Assembly: GCF_005862305.2 (NCBI RefSeq)
Contig: NZ_CP054026.1
Span: 228,766 to 292,765 of the forward strand
Direction: 5' to 3'
From: Rhizobium indicum
GTDB taxonomy: Bacteria; Pseudomonadota; Alphaproteobacteria; Rhizobiales; Rhizobiaceae
DNA: 64,000 bases
Below are positions 44,699 through 53,740 of this stretch, piece after piece; within the stretch, counting starts at the first letter, position 1; the number at the start of each line of letters is the position of its first letter. Under the pieces are notes generated by a model. The model had not been told where the DNA came from and did not search any database. It worked only from the letters and a program-made list of their open reading frames with translations. The translations under genes and the position numbers were made by a program.

Positions 44699-45604
44699 TT
44701 ATTTCGCGGTCCAGTATTTGTCGACAAAGCGCTGCATTTCGGCGCGCATGAACTTGCCGGAGTGGTCGGCCTTGTCCTCCCAGGCGAAGACGCATGCGGT
44801 CATGATGCCGTCGAACCCGATCTCCGCCAGCGTGCTGAAGAAATCTTCCCAAGGCACCTCGCCCTGGCCGATGTTCAGGTGCTGATGCACCCTCGCCTGC
44901 GTGCCCGGAGGGTTGAGGATGTAGCGGAGCCCCGAGGAGGCCTTGTGATTGAAGGTGTCGCCGACATGGACATGGGCGAGCACGTCCTTTGCTTCCCGGA
45001 GCATCGCCTTGGTGTCATCACCGAAGTAGAAGGTATGCGGCGCGCAATAGAGGAACTTGACGTTCTTCGAGTTGACCGTCCTGATGATATCGAGCGCCGG
45101 CTGCAGGGTTTCGCACCAATCCTCGGGATGCGGTTCGACGTGCAGATTTATGCCTTCCTTTTCAAAGATCGGCACCAACTCTTCCATCGAGCGCCACCAG
45201 GCGTCTTCGCAGGCCTCGATCATGGAACCGGTATGGCAGCAGTAGCACGAACCCTTGTCCGGGTGGGGGCCGCGGCCGAATTCCGAGTTCATCGTGTCGA
45301 CGCCGAGTTCGACACTGATCTCGATGGCGCGCTTCCAGTGTTTGACGGCAGCTTGCCGCTCATTTTCATCGTTCGAGGCCCACCGATACATCGGCAGGAT
45401 CGAGGCAATGCCGACATTGGCATCGGAAAGCGCCTTCTTGAATGCCTTGGCACGGGCCGGAAACACGCGCGGCGCCTTGAACCACTCGAGAAAATCGGCC
45501 CGCGGGCTGAGCTCTATCCACTCGTATCCGAGTTCGGCCACTTTCGAGGGCAGCTCTTCGAGTGAGAGGTGGCGATGCATAAAGGGGTCGATTGCAATCT
45601 TCAT
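44699..45604 (-). CDS. Sugar phosphate isomerase/epimerase-type TIM barrel (IolH-like)
   Basis: 301-residue barrel starting MKIAIDPFMHRHLSLEELPS, resembling IolH-type proteins of inositol clusters. Likely metal ligands sit in INLHVEPHPEDW, FLYCAPHTFYFGDD, LAHVHVGD and a late His/Glu region. An unusual Cys-rich loop (KGSCYCCHTGS) is present. The precise reaction is not known to me. It may isomerise or epimerise a keto-inositol. First enzyme gene after the importer genes. Confidence 0.8.
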   Translation of the reverse strand: MKIAIDPFMHRHLSLEELPSKVAELGYEWIELSPRADFLEWFKAPRVFPARAKAFKKALSDANVGIASILPMYRWASNDENERQAAVKHWKRAIEISVELGVDTMNSEFGRGPHPDKGSCYCCHTGSMIEACEDAWWRSMEELVPIFEKEGINLHVEPHPEDWCETLQPALDIIRTVNSKNVKFLYCAPHTFYFGDDTKAMLREAKDVLAHVHVGDTFNHKASSGLRYILNPPGTQARVHQHLNIGQGEVPWEDFFSTLAEIGFDGIMTACVFAWEDKADHSGKFMRAEMQRFVDKYWTAK

Positions 45605-45696
45605 GGCTGTTACCCGTCCGATGATTGTGCTGGGCCATCCCGCCGGGGTAGGCGAGCTCTTTAGAGTTTCTGGAGTTCATCCGCGGCGGCGGCCGG

Positions 45697-46509
45697 TCAG
45701 ACCGGTGGGGGATGTCCGCTATGCGCCGTCGAGTACGCTTCGATTTCGGCTTCGAGTTCGGCCATGGCCTCGCCTCCTGCCATCAGGTCGGTAATCTCTT
45801 CGCGCGTCTTTTCGCCCTTGCGGAAGTCGGCCGCCTTCGCACCCTTGATGAGCACCGCGAAGTGGTCTCCCACCGTCATGGCGTGAATGACGTTGTGAGT
45901 GATGAAAATGACGGCTAGGCCGCGACGGCGCGCTTCCAGGACGATACGCAACACATGCGCCGCCTCCTTGACGCCGAGAGCGGCGGTCGGCTCGTCGAGG
46001 ATCAGCACCCGGGCGCCGAAGTGGACGGCTCGGGCGATTGCCAGGGATTGCCGCTCACCGCCCGACAGACCGCCGATCAGGCGATCGCCATCGTCGATGC
46101 GGGTAATGCCGAACTCGCGCACGGCCTTTACTGCGATTTCATTGGCCGCCTTGCGGTCGTAGATTTTGAACGGGCCGAAGCCCTTGGTCAGTTCCCGCCC
46201 GACGAAGAACGAACGGCCGATGCTCATCAGCGGAAAGGTGCCGCCGAACTGATGGACCGTTGCGATGCCGAGGTCTGCGGCTTCGCGCGGATTCTGGAAG
46301 ACGATGGGTTGACCTTCGAACTTTACCGCGCCGCTCGTCGGCTTGTAGACACCGGCAAAGGTCTTGATCAGGGTGGACTTTCCCGCGCCGTTGTCTCCCA
46401 GCAGGCAAAGTACTTCACCGGGATGAACGCTCAATGTGATGTCGTAGAGCACATCGATCGGGCCGAAGGACTTGTTGACGTTTTCAAGTTCAAGAATTGG
46501 GCCAGCCAT
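45697..46509 (-). CDS. CUT2-type ABC transporter ATP-binding protein, single domain
   Basis: 270-residue ATPase with one NBD (FrcA-type), unlike the tandem ATPases at 1-1434 and 30114-31628. It has Walker A GDNGAGKST, signature LSGGERQSLAIARAV, Walker B VLILDEPTAALG and H-loop THNV. It must dimerise to work with the permease encoded 10 bases upstream. The C-terminus is acidic (MAELEAEIEAYS). Confidence 0.92.
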   Translation of the reverse strand: MAGPILELENVNKSFGPIDVLYDITLSVHPGEVLCLLGDNGAGKSTLIKTFAGVYKPTSGAVKFEGQPIVFQNPREAADLGIATVHQFGGTFPLMSIGRSFFVGRELTKGFGPFKIYDRKAANEIAVKAVREFGITRIDDGDRLIGGLSGGERQSLAIARAVHFGARVLILDEPTAALGVKEAAHVLRIVLEARRRGLAVIFITHNVIHAMTVGDHFAVLIKGAKAADFRKGEKTREEITDLMAGGEAMAELEAEIEAYSTAHSGHPPPV

Positions 46510-46519
46510 GTCTCAGCTC

Positions 46520-47518
46520 TCACTTCTTCTTCTTGGGTGAATAGGTCAGCGCCATCTGGCGGAACGTATTGTTCATCAGGACGGCCACGAGCAGCATCAC
46601 GCCGATGATCAGGCTCGACCAATTGCGGTCGAAGGTCGTGAAATAGATGCCTTGGTTGACGACGGCGAAGGTGATCGTGCCGAAGAAGATCCCGATCACC
46701 GACCCGAACCCTCCGGTCAGCAGCACACCTCCGACGACGACCGAGATGATCGAGTTGAAGATGAATGTCATTCCGCCCGAAACCTGCGCGGAATTGAACA
46801 GGATGGCCTGGCACATGCCGACGAAGGACGCGCTCATTGCCGAGAGGACGAAGAGGACCATCGTCAGACGGGTCGTCGGAATGCCGGCGTTGCGGGCACT
46901 GACCTTGTCTCCGCCCATCGCGAAAATCCAGTTCCCGTAAGGCGAGAAGTGAATGAAGAAGATGAAGATCGCGGTGATGGCCACCCACCACAGAATGATC
47001 ACCTGAAACGATCCGGCCAGGAACTGCCCGAAAAGGAACTTTGCCCAGGGGTCGGCCGTCAGCGCCACGCTCGTGGTGCCGGTTACGAGAACCGAGGTTC
47101 CAAGCATCAGGCCCTGTACAGCAAAGAGGGTGCCGAGCGTTACGATCAGCGAAGGCACGGCCGTGTGCACGACGAGGTAGCCGTTGACCAGCCCGACGAT
47201 GAGGCCGAAGGCAAGCGCACCGAACATTCCGACCCATATGGGAAGATCGTAGTAGCCCGAGAGGACCGCAACCGTCATCGAGCCGGCGGGGATCATCGCT
47301 CCAATCGAAATGTCGAGATCGCCTGCGATCATCAAAAGTCCGATGGGAAGAGCTATAATGCCGAGATTGGCGGCGACGTTGAGCCAGCTTGCGGCGCCGG
47401 CGGGCTCCAGGAACTTGGTGCTGCCGAATACGACGAAGAACAGGAGGACGCCGACAAGTCCGAGGAATGCACCCGCCTCGGGACGGCGCAACAGGTTGCC
47501 GAATGAAAGATTGTTCAT
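46520..47518 (-). CDS. CUT2-type ABC transporter permease
   Basis: FrcC/RbsC-family permease, 332 residues, about ten membrane segments. It has MIAGDLDISIGAMIPAGSMT, the motif HTAVPSLIVTLGTLFAVQG, and a late VVVGGVLLTGGFGSVIG loop. The C-terminus is Lys-rich. It joins the single-domain ATPase and the binding protein as an importer for an inositol-like sugar alcohol (inference from iolC/iolD in the same operon). Confidence 0.92.
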   Translation of the reverse strand: MNNLSFGNLLRRPEAGAFLGLVGVLLFFVVFGSTKFLEPAGAASWLNVAANLGIIALPIGLLMIAGDLDISIGAMIPAGSMTVAVLSGYYDLPIWVGMFGALAFGLIVGLVNGYLVVHTAVPSLIVTLGTLFAVQGLMLGTSVLVTGTTSVALTADPWAKFLFGQFLAGSFQVIILWWVAITAIFIFFIHFSPYGNWIFAMGGDKVSARNAGIPTTRLTMVLFVLSAMSASFVGMCQAILFNSAQVSGGMTFIFNSIISVVVGGVLLTGGFGSVIGIFFGTITFAVVNQGIYFTTFDRNWSSLIIGVMLLVAVLMNNTFRQMALTYSPKKKK

Positions 47519-47590
47519 ATGCCTATCCCAGTTTGGGCGTGAATCTCCAGGCGCGCGGACGCGGTGGTCCGCACGCTCGATAAACTTCGA

Positions 47591-47609
47591 CCCGCGGATA
47601 TCCCGCGGG
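47591..47609 (-). other. Intercistronic hairpin after binding-protein gene
   Basis: CCCGCGG/CCGCGGG, 7-bp arms with a 5-base loop, just beyond the binding-protein stop and upstream of the permease on the minus strand. No T run. A likely mRNA-stabilising or attenuating stem. Confidence 0.45.
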
Positions 47610-47629
47610 CCGGAGCCCGTTTCGAACGA

Positions 47630-48604
47630 TCAGCGAGCGCCTTCCTTGACGCCGGCCAGGGTGGCGTCGATGTTCGACGCATCGACGATGCCCGGGCCTG
47701 TCAGCACCGGTGCGGTCGGCAGGTTGGTGCCGTAGTCGATATGCGCGGCGAGAAGCGAGACCCCCAGCAGCGACTGCAGGTAAGGTTGCTGGTCGATTGC
47801 AAAGGTCTGCGAACCATCCTTGATGCGGGCAAGCCCCGAGGCATTCAGGTCGAAGGTGCCATGCGCGACCTTGCCGCCCTTGTTCGCCTGAACGATCCCG
47901 CTTGCAGCCGCATCGGCGTCGGAAGCGCCGACATTGAGGACGCCGTCGATGGTGTCGTCCTGGAGCAGTGTCGCCTTGACGGCCTCGGCGATTGCCGTCT
48001 GATCGCCGAAGCTGGTCGCCGGCAATGGCAGCTGCTTGCCAGTGCCGCCCTTTCCGGTGATGCCGTCGATGACGCCCTTGCAACGGGCCTCCTGGTTTGC
48101 CGCACCCGGGAGCGTATTGACGCAAATGACATTTTTCGCACCCTTGGACGCGAAATATTCGCCGCCTGCCTTGCCGGCCGTGTATTCATCCGAGCCGACA
48201 TAGTTGATCGCGCCAAGCTCACGAGCTTTGTCGATGCTGCCGGCATTCATGAGAATGACTTTGATGCCTGCAGCGACGGCAGCCTTTATGGCCTCGTCCT
48301 CGGCCTCGGGCACCCAGTCGGGCACCACGATGCCGGTCACGCCCTGGCTGATGGCCGTGCGGACGAGCTGGGCGGCGTCAGGCCCGAGATTGTCGTAGGT
48401 CTGCAGCTGCAGATAGCTGACGGAGCCGCCATTCTTCTCGACGACGAGCCGGGCGTCATCGACGCCCTTCTTGATACGGCTCCAGAATTCGTCGTCGGTC
48501 TTGCCGCCGACGACAGCAATATTCGCGGCCATGACTGAAGACGCGCCAAGAACGAAAACAGCGCCAGCCAGCAGCCCGCGTACGGCGCGCATTGAAAAAC
48601 TCAT
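47630..48604 (-). CDS. CUT2-type ABC transporter substrate-binding protein, inositol-type operon
   Basis: Peripla_BP_4-family protein of 324 residues. The signal peptide starts MSFSMRAVRGLLAGAVFVLG and ends about SVMAAN. The mature part has NIAVVGGKTDDEFWSRIKKG, GVTGIVVPDWVPEAEDEA and CKGVIDGITGKGG. GGAGG lies 7 bases before the ATG. It is the first gene of the operon and is divergent from the LacI-type regulator at 48771. Confidence 0.92.
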   Translation of the reverse strand: MSFSMRAVRGLLAGAVFVLGASSVMAANIAVVGGKTDDEFWSRIKKGVDDARLVVEKNGGSVSYLQLQTYDNLGPDAAQLVRTAISQGVTGIVVPDWVPEAEDEAIKAAVAAGIKVILMNAGSIDKARELGAINYVGSDEYTAGKAGGEYFASKGAKNVICVNTLPGAANQEARCKGVIDGITGKGGTGKQLPLPATSFGDQTAIAEAVKATLLQDDTIDGVLNVGASDADAAASGIVQANKGGKVAHGTFDLNASGLARIKDGSQTFAIDQQPYLQSLLGVSLLAAHIDYGTNLPTAPVLTGPGIVDASNIDATLAGVKEGAR

Positions 48605-48694
48605 GTGATTTCCTCCCAAAAAGGCGGTCGAGAGTAACAATTCCTCAAAGCAAGGCTCCCAACTCGCTGGAATATTTGTATCAACGGACCGCCG

Positions 48695-48765
48695 AAAATG
48701 GAATGCCTATTGCGTTTTGATGAAATTAATGTATCATTTCATTTCATCCAAAAATGGAATGAAAT
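48695..48765. promoter_or_regulatory. Candidate LacI operators in the divergent inositol-type promoter
   Basis: AAAATGGAATG occurs twice in the same orientation (48695-48705 and 48751-48761), 56 bp apart. The second copy forms the right half of an inverted repeat ATTTCATCCA...TGGAATGAAAT (48741-48765). Further ATTTCAT/ATGAAAT half-sites fill the gap. The element ends 5 bases before the regulator ATG, fitting autorepression plus control of the divergent importer operon. Confidence 0.55.
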
Positions 48766-48770
48766 ATCTC

Positions 48771-49805
48771 ATGAAGAGACCGACCATTGCCGATCTTGCC
48801 CAGGCGTCCGGCGTCAGCATCGCCACGGTCAACCGCATCCTCGGAGGTACCGGCACAGTGCGTGCGGAAACGATCGAGAGGGTGCAAAATGCCGCGGAAG
48901 AGATTGGATTTTATGGCCGCGGCGTGATCGAGGACCGCAGACAACGGCTCCTGCCGAATTATCGTTTCGGCTTTCTTCTCCAGCAGTCGAGCCGTGAGCT
49001 CTACCGGCTGTTCGGCTCCAAGATCACGGAGGCGGCCGCGAGACGCCAGCACGAAAAAGTTGTGGCTGTGGTCGATTTCGTCGATGTCCTGGAGCCACAA
49101 AATATTGCAGATCGTCTCGAAGCGCTTGGCAAACGCTGTGATGCAGTTGCTGTCATTGCGGGTGACCACCCGTTAATCGGGCAGACCATCCAATCCCTCA
49201 AGGAGAGAGGAAAGCCGGTCGTTGCATACATAACCGATCAGTCTGCCCGGGATCGCGCCGGCTTCGTCGGCACCGACAATTGGAAACTTGGGCGGACCGC
49301 GGCATGGTTTCTGGCTCAGACCACGCCGGCGCCCGGCCGGATCGCCGTCTTCATCGGCAATCATCGTTATCAATGCCAGGATGTTTCTGATGCGAGCTTT
49401 CGATCCTATATGCGCGAGCACGCACCCCATCTTCAGGTGGATGACAGCAGACCGACACATGAGGAGCCGCAGGAAGCCTACCGCATCGTCAGCCAGCTGC
49501 TCTCTGAACTCGATGACCTCAGAGGCATTTTCATTGTCGGAGGGGGGATTTCCGGTGTGCTGCGCGCTCTTCGCGAAGCGCCGGTCGAAAAGCGAGATAA
49601 GGTCAGGGTCGTCTGCCGCGACATCGGCCCGGAAACGCGCAAGGGCTTGACGGAAGGCCTGATCATGGCGGCATTGTGCCATCCGCTGGATCAGATATCA
49701 GACGAATTGATCGCCACGATGATCGCCGCGCTGGAACACCGCGACAGCACAACCATCCTTCAGCGTGTGGTTCCCTTCGAAACGATTACGCCCGAAAGCG
49801 TTTGA
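48771..49805 (+). CDS. LacI-family transcriptional regulator
   Basis: 344-residue regulator. The N-terminal helix-turn-helix PTIADLAQASGVSIATVNRIL is followed by a periplasmic-binding-protein-like effector domain (DAVAVIAGDHPLIGQTI, GRIAVFIGNHRYQCQDV, GIFIVGGGISGVLRAL). This fold suits sensing of the sugar-like ligand imported by the divergent operon. An ATG at 48759 would add four residues. It should repress the 37224-48604 genes. Confidence 0.92.
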   Translation: MKRPTIADLAQASGVSIATVNRILGGTGTVRAETIERVQNAAEEIGFYGRGVIEDRRQRLLPNYRFGFLLQQSSRELYRLFGSKITEAAARRQHEKVVAVVDFVDVLEPQNIADRLEALGKRCDAVAVIAGDHPLIGQTIQSLKERGKPVVAYITDQSARDRAGFVGTDNWKLGRTAAWFLAQTTPAPGRIAVFIGNHRYQCQDVSDASFRSYMREHAPHLQVDDSRPTHEEPQEAYRIVSQLLSELDDLRGIFIVGGGISGVLRALREAPVEKRDKVRVVCRDIGPETRKGLTEGLIMAALCHPLDQISDELIATMIAALEHRDSTTILQRVVPFETITPESV

Positions 49806-49820
49806 ACCGCCCGGTTTGCA

Positions 49821-49853
49821 TAGGGCGGCTGGCAGAAAAGGCCAGCCGCCCTA
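49821..49853. terminator. Bidirectional terminator-like hairpin between lacI-type and rraA-type genes
   Basis: Perfect 13-bp arms TAGGGCGGCTGGC/GCCAGCCGCCCTA with a 7-base loop between two convergent genes. No long T run, but a very stable stem. Confidence 0.65.
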
Positions 49854-49889
49854 TAAAGTGGCAGGGCTGATAGCTGTTGCGGTGTCGTC

Positions 49890-50564
49890 TCAGATGTCGA
49901 CGACGAGGCCCTTGGCTTTCAGCACCGGTTCGAGATTGCTGACCTCGATGACCGATTTGCCCTGCTTATATGCCGCGATATAGCCGGCCTCGGCATCTTC
50001 GCGGGCCTGTGACAGCCTGGCGACTTCCTGCGCTTCCTGGCGGCGCACGATCACAAGGCCGTCGGCATCGCCGGCGATGATGTCGCCGGGATGGATGATT
50101 TCGCCGCCGACGATGATCGTGTCGTTCACCGCCGCAATGGTTTCCTTCACCGTACCCTTGATGCAGACGCTGAGCGAGAAGACCGGGAAACCGAGTTCTT
50201 TCAGTTGCAGCGTGTCGCGCACGCCGGTGTCGGTCACGAGACCGCCGATGCCCTTTGCAAGACAGGCATTGGCAAGCACATCGCCGAAGGATCCGGCCTC
50301 TTCGTACTCTCCTGCCGATACGACGATGATATCGCCCGGCTTTGCGTAGTTGATGGCGAGCTGCAGCATGATGTTGTCACGCGGCGCGCACTTCACCGTA
50401 AAGGCCGGACCGCAGAGTTTCATGCGGTAGTCGACGGGCTTGAGGCGGGAGGAAAGGGCTCCGCGGCGCCCTTGGGCCTCGTGGATCGTCGCGGGCGAAA
50501 ATTTGGAAACGGCGTCGATATCGGCTTTGCTTGGCCGTTCGGCAATATCTTTAATATGGATCAT
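49890..50564 (-). CDS. RraA/HMG-aldolase-family protein
   Basis: 224-residue protein of the RraA-like superfamily, which includes class II 4-hydroxy-4-methyl-2-oxoglutarate/4-carboxy-4-hydroxy-2-oxoadipate aldolases and oxaloacetate decarboxylases. The catalytic/metal motif Arg116-Asp117 is in LVTDTGVRD, and SFGDVLANA matches the conserved Gly-containing pyruvate-site segment. It is the last gene of an amino acid importer operon, so it may split a branched 2-oxo acid derived from the imported amino acid (inference). It is not the RNase E regulator in this context. Confidence 0.82.
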   Translation of the reverse strand: MIHIKDIAERPSKADIDAVSKFSPATIHEAQGRRGALSSRLKPVDYRMKLCGPAFTVKCAPRDNIMLQLAINYAKPGDIIVVSAGEYEEAGSFGDVLANACLAKGIGGLVTDTGVRDTLQLKELGFPVFSLSVCIKGTVKETIAAVNDTIIVGGEIIHPGDIIAGDADGLVIVRRQEAQEVARLSQAREDAEAGYIAAYKQGKSVIEVSNLEPVLKAKGLVVDI

Positions 50565-50585
50565 GGATGCCTCCCATTTTTGGCC

Positions 50586-50608
50586 GACGGCGGGCGTGTC
50601 CCGCCGTC
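50586..50608 (-). other. Intercistronic hairpin after amino acid binding-protein gene
   Basis: GACGGCGGG/CCCGCCGTC, perfect 9-bp arms with a 5-base loop, between the binding-protein stop and the RraA-type start on the minus strand. It may reduce expression of the aldolase relative to the transporter, or stabilise the upstream mRNA. Confidence 0.5.
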
Positions 50609-50648
50609 TGATTTCGTTTGGATATCGTCATTGGAAGACGCCGAGGTC

Positions 50649-51485
50649 TTAAGGGATCGGGTCGAACTTCAGTTCCGAGAGCGATACGACCTTGTCGGTG
50701 CGCGTCATCTTGTATTCGGTATCCGGGCCGAGCCACTTGTCCCAGATCTTGTTGATCTCGCCCGATGTGTCGAGCTTGCGAAGGATCTCGTTGATCTTGG
50801 CGGTCAGCGCCGGCTGATCCTTGGCCATGCCGATTCCGATCGGCTGGTACAGCATCGGCTCCTCGATCATCCGCATTGCCTTGCCCTTGCTCTTCGATTC
50901 ATTGACGAACTTGGTCGTCGTCATGGTGTTGGCCACCATGCCGCGCGCCTTGCCCTGCTGGACGGCGAGATAGGCCGAGGCGGTATCCTGGAAGGTCAGC
51001 GGGTCGGACTTGTTGAGCTTGATCGACATCTCGGAGGTCGAACCCTTGGTCGAAGCGATGCGCTGGCCTGCGTAATCGGCCTTCTTCTTGCCGGCATCGT
51101 CCGCCGGCACGATCAGCATTTCCTTGGCGAGATAATAGGGATCGCTGAACTGGATCTGCTCGGCGCGGCTGAGAGTATAGGCAAGGTTGGCAACGGTGAT
51201 GTCGACGCGGCCGAGCTTGACCTCGGGCACGCGCGCCTCGACCGAAACCGGCTTGATTTCAGCCTTGACGCCCAATTCCTTGGCGATGGCGCCGCAGAGG
51301 TCGACGTCGAAACCGGCCATTTCGCGGGTCTTCGGATCGGGAGAGGCGAAGGGAGGAACGTCGGCGAACGTCGCGCAGCGCAGGGTTTTCGCCGACAGGA
51401 TGCTGTCGAGCTGATCGGCTTGTGCGGGCAAGGCGGCCGCCATGCCGGCAAATGCGGCGGTGAGGGTTAGGCATTTCCAGTTCAT
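50649..51485 (-). CDS. Amino acid ABC transporter substrate-binding protein
   Basis: SBP_bac_3-family periplasmic protein, 278 residues. The signal peptide starts MNWKCLTLTAAFAGMAAALP and ends about AQAD. The mature part has TLRCATFADVPPFASPDPKT, MAGFDVDLCGAIAKELG and ITVANLAYTLSRAEQIQFSD. AAAGGAG lies 8 bases before the ATG. It belongs to the class of polar/acidic amino acid binders. Its exact ligand is not readable. Confidence 0.9.
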   Translation of the reverse strand: MNWKCLTLTAAFAGMAAALPAQADQLDSILSAKTLRCATFADVPPFASPDPKTREMAGFDVDLCGAIAKELGVKAEIKPVSVEARVPEVKLGRVDITVANLAYTLSRAEQIQFSDPYYLAKEMLIVPADDAGKKKADYAGQRIASTKGSTSEMSIKLNKSDPLTFQDTASAYLAVQQGKARGMVANTMTTTKFVNESKSKGKAMRMIEEPMLYQPIGIGMAKDQPALTAKINEILRKLDTSGEINKIWDKWLGPDTEYKMTRTDKVVSLSELKFDPIP

Positions 51486-51516
51486 TGCTGTTCTCCTTTG
51501 TTTTTGGTGGTTGGTA

Positions 51517-52281
51517 TCAATGCCTGAGATCAGCGAGGAATCGCTGAGCCCGGGGATGGCGTGGATTGTTGAAGAATTCCTCGGGGGTCGCCATTTCGAG
51601 GATCTGGCCGGCATCGATGAACCAGACCCGATCCGCGACGTCGCGCGCGAAACCCATTTCGTGGGTGACGCAGAGCATGGTCATGCCTTCGGACGCCAGG
51701 CTCTTCATGACGGCCAGCACTTCGCCGACCATTTCAGGATCGAGCGCGCTGGTCGGCTCGTCGAACAGCATCACCGGCGGTTCCATGGCAAGGGCGCGGG
51801 CAATTGCCACCCGCTGCTGCTGGCCGCCCGAGAGTTGACCGGGATAGGCCCGCGCCTTGTCGGCAAGGCCGACCCGATCGAGAAGCTTGAGGGCTTTATC
51901 CTTTGCGACGTCAGGCGCCACGCCTTTCACCCGGATTGGCGACATCGACACGTTTTCGACCACCGAAAGGTGCGGAAACAGGTTGAAGTTCTGAAATACG
52001 AAGCCGATCCGGCTGCGCAGCGCATTGAGTTCTTTCGCCCGCATGGCGGCATGAATGTTTTGCCCGTCGAGCGTAATCGATCCGCTGTTGATCTCCTCGA
52101 GGCGATTGATCGTGCGGATCAGCGTCGATTTTCCCGAACCGGACGGCCCGCAGATGACCACGACTTCGCCGCGTGTCACCTGCGCATCGATGTCCTTCAG
52201 AACCGGGTAGTCGCCGTAGCTCTTGCAGACCTGCGAAAGCCGGATCGTCTGCAATTCCTGGGCTGAAACTGACATGGTCAT
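51517..52281 (-). CDS. Amino acid ABC transporter ATP-binding protein
   Basis: GlnQ-type ATPase of 254 residues: Walker [10 protein letters not shown] (residues 45-53), Q-loop [10 protein letters not shown], signature [15 protein letters not shown], Walker [15 protein letters not shown] and H-loop [10 protein letters not shown]. The start overlaps the permease stop (ATGA) and has GGAG at 5 bases. It powers the two permeases encoded before it. Confidence 0.93.
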   Translation of the reverse strand: MTMSVSAQELQTIRLSQVCKSYGDYPVLKDIDAQVTRGEVVVICGPSGSGKSTLIRTINRLEEINSGSITLDGQNIHAAMRAKELNALRSRIGFVFQNFNLFPHLSVVENVSMSPIRVKGVAPDVAKDKALKLLDRVGLADKARAYPGQLSGGQQQRVAIARALAMEPPVMLFDEPTSALDPEMVGEVLAVMKSLASEGMTMLCVTHEMGFARDVADRVWFIDAGQILEMATPEEFFNNPRHPRAQRFLADLRH

Positions 52282-53036
52282 GGCTGCTCCGATATGATTT
52301 TCGATGGCGCGACCAAGGCGGCGGCAGGAAGGTTGGAAAGTCCCGCACGCCGCCGCGTGATGCTCCGCTCGAGGCGATTTGCGAAGTAGGTGAGCGTCCA
52401 GCAGATGGCGAAGTAGACGATCGCCAGAATGAGGAAGACCTGGAAAGGCTGCGTCAGGAGCTGGTTGTTGACCTGGCTTGCGGCAAAGGTCAGGTCCGGC
52501 ACGTTGATCACGTAGCCGAGCGTCGTGTCCTTGATCGTTGAGACGAAGGTGGAGATGATGCTCGGGATCATGTTGTAGAGCGCCTGCGGCAGGATGATGA
52601 AGCGCATCGCACCTAAATAACCGTGGCCAAGCGCACGCCCCGCGTCCATCTGGCCCGGTCCGAGCGCGACGATGCCGGCACGGACGACTTCGCTCAGGAA
52701 TGCGCTTTGATAGACCACGAGCGTCGTCAGCATCGTCACGAAGCTCGGTACATCGGCGCCAGTCAGCAGCGGAACGAGGAAATAGCTCCACAGGATGAGC
52801 ATCAGCAGCGGCACGCCCCTGGTGAAATAGACGAGTGCCGTGACCGGCCAGCGCAGCAGCGGCGACTTGGAGAGCCGCGCCAGTGCGAACAGGATGCTGA
52901 CCGGAAAGGCGAGAGCGATGCTGAGCGCCGAAAGGATTAGCGTGTTGGCGAGCCCGCCAAGCGGCCCGTTCGGATATTGGCCGATCAGCAGCAGCAGCCA
53001 GTAGTCTTGGACGATGGCGATCATGTCGTGGATCAT
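52278..53036 (-). CDS. Amino acid ABC transporter permease 2
   Basis: GlnP/HisM-type permease of 252 residues with about five membrane segments. Conserved [16 protein letters not shown] and the EAA loop [20 protein letters not shown] followed by [12 protein letters not shown]. Start and stop are set by ATGA overlaps with its neighbours on both sides, a tightly coupled cassette. Confidence 0.92.
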   Translation of the reverse strand: MIHDMIAIVQDYWLLLLIGQYPNGPLGGLANTLILSALSIALAFPVSILFALARLSKSPLLRWPVTALVYFTRGVPLLMLILWSYFLVPLLTGADVPSFVTMLTTLVVYQSAFLSEVVRAGIVALGPGQMDAGRALGHGYLGAMRFIILPQALYNMIPSIISTFVSTIKDTTLGYVINVPDLTFAASQVNNQLLTQPFQVFLILAIVYFAICWTLTYFANRLERSITRRRAGLSNLPAAALVAPSKIISEQP

Positions 53037-53740
53037 GCGCGCGCGCTCCTGGCAGGATCGGTGCGCATCGACAGATAGGCGCCGATGCTCATGATCACGA
53101 GCGAGAAGAAAAGGTAGAGAACCGTGCCGATCAGGTAGATCTCGAAGGTCCGGAAGCTGAGGTTCTCGATTTCCTTGACGGCATGCGTCAGTTCCGAAGC
53201 CCCGATGACGACGGCGAGACTGCTGTTCTTGAACAGGGAAACGCTGTGATTGATGAGCGGCGGCAGCGCGTTGCGCACGCCCTGCGGCATGATGACGAAA
53301 CGCATTGCGGAGACATAGCCGTGGCCAAGCGCGCGGGCTGCCTGCATTTGGCCGGGGCTGACCGAGCGTACGCCGGAACGAAGATCTTCGCTGAAATAGG
53401 CCGCCTGGCAAAGCCCGAGCCCGATCACCGCGAAGATGGCCTCGGCATTATGGACGGCCAGCCATTCGGCTACTCCGCTTGGCATCAGGGTGAAAATCCC
53501 GAAGTACCACAGCATCAGCTGAACCAGGGTGGGAACATTCCGGTGATAGGAGACGTAAGCGGCAACTAACGGATCGCCGAAGCGAAAGGGCGACAAACGC
53601 AAAGCCAGCAGCAGAAGTGCCAGCGCCATCGCCATAGACCAGGAGCCGGCATAGATGATGAAGGTCATCTCGATGCCATGCAGCAGCATGGCGGTATATT
53701 CCGGATTTCCGAGGATTGCCGAAAGGTCGAAACCGCTCAC
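53033..53740 (-). CDS. Amino acid ABC transporter permease 1
   Basis: 235-residue GlnP/HisQ-type permease with [17 protein letters not shown] and the EAA loop [20 protein letters not shown] followed by [12 protein letters not shown]. It starts with GTG, overlapping the SDR stop (GTGA). It forms a heterodimer with the next permease. Confidence 0.9.
   Translation of the reverse strand: MSGFDLSAILGNPEYTAMLLHGIEMTFIIYAGSWSMAMALALLLLALRLSPFRFGDPLVAAYVSYHRNVPTLVQLMLWYFGIFTLMPSGVAEWLAVHNAEAIFAVIGLGLCQAAYFSEDLRSGVRSVSPGQMQAARALGHGYVSAMRFVIMPQGVRNALPPLINHSVSLFKNSSLAVVIGASELTHAVKEIENLSFRTFEIYLIGTVLYLFFSLVIMSIGAYLSMRTDPARSARA

Noticed and set aside
50091..51470. 459-codon plus-strand frame opposite the RraA-type and binding-protein genes
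   Set aside because: It crosses two clear minus-strand genes and has no recognisable domain.
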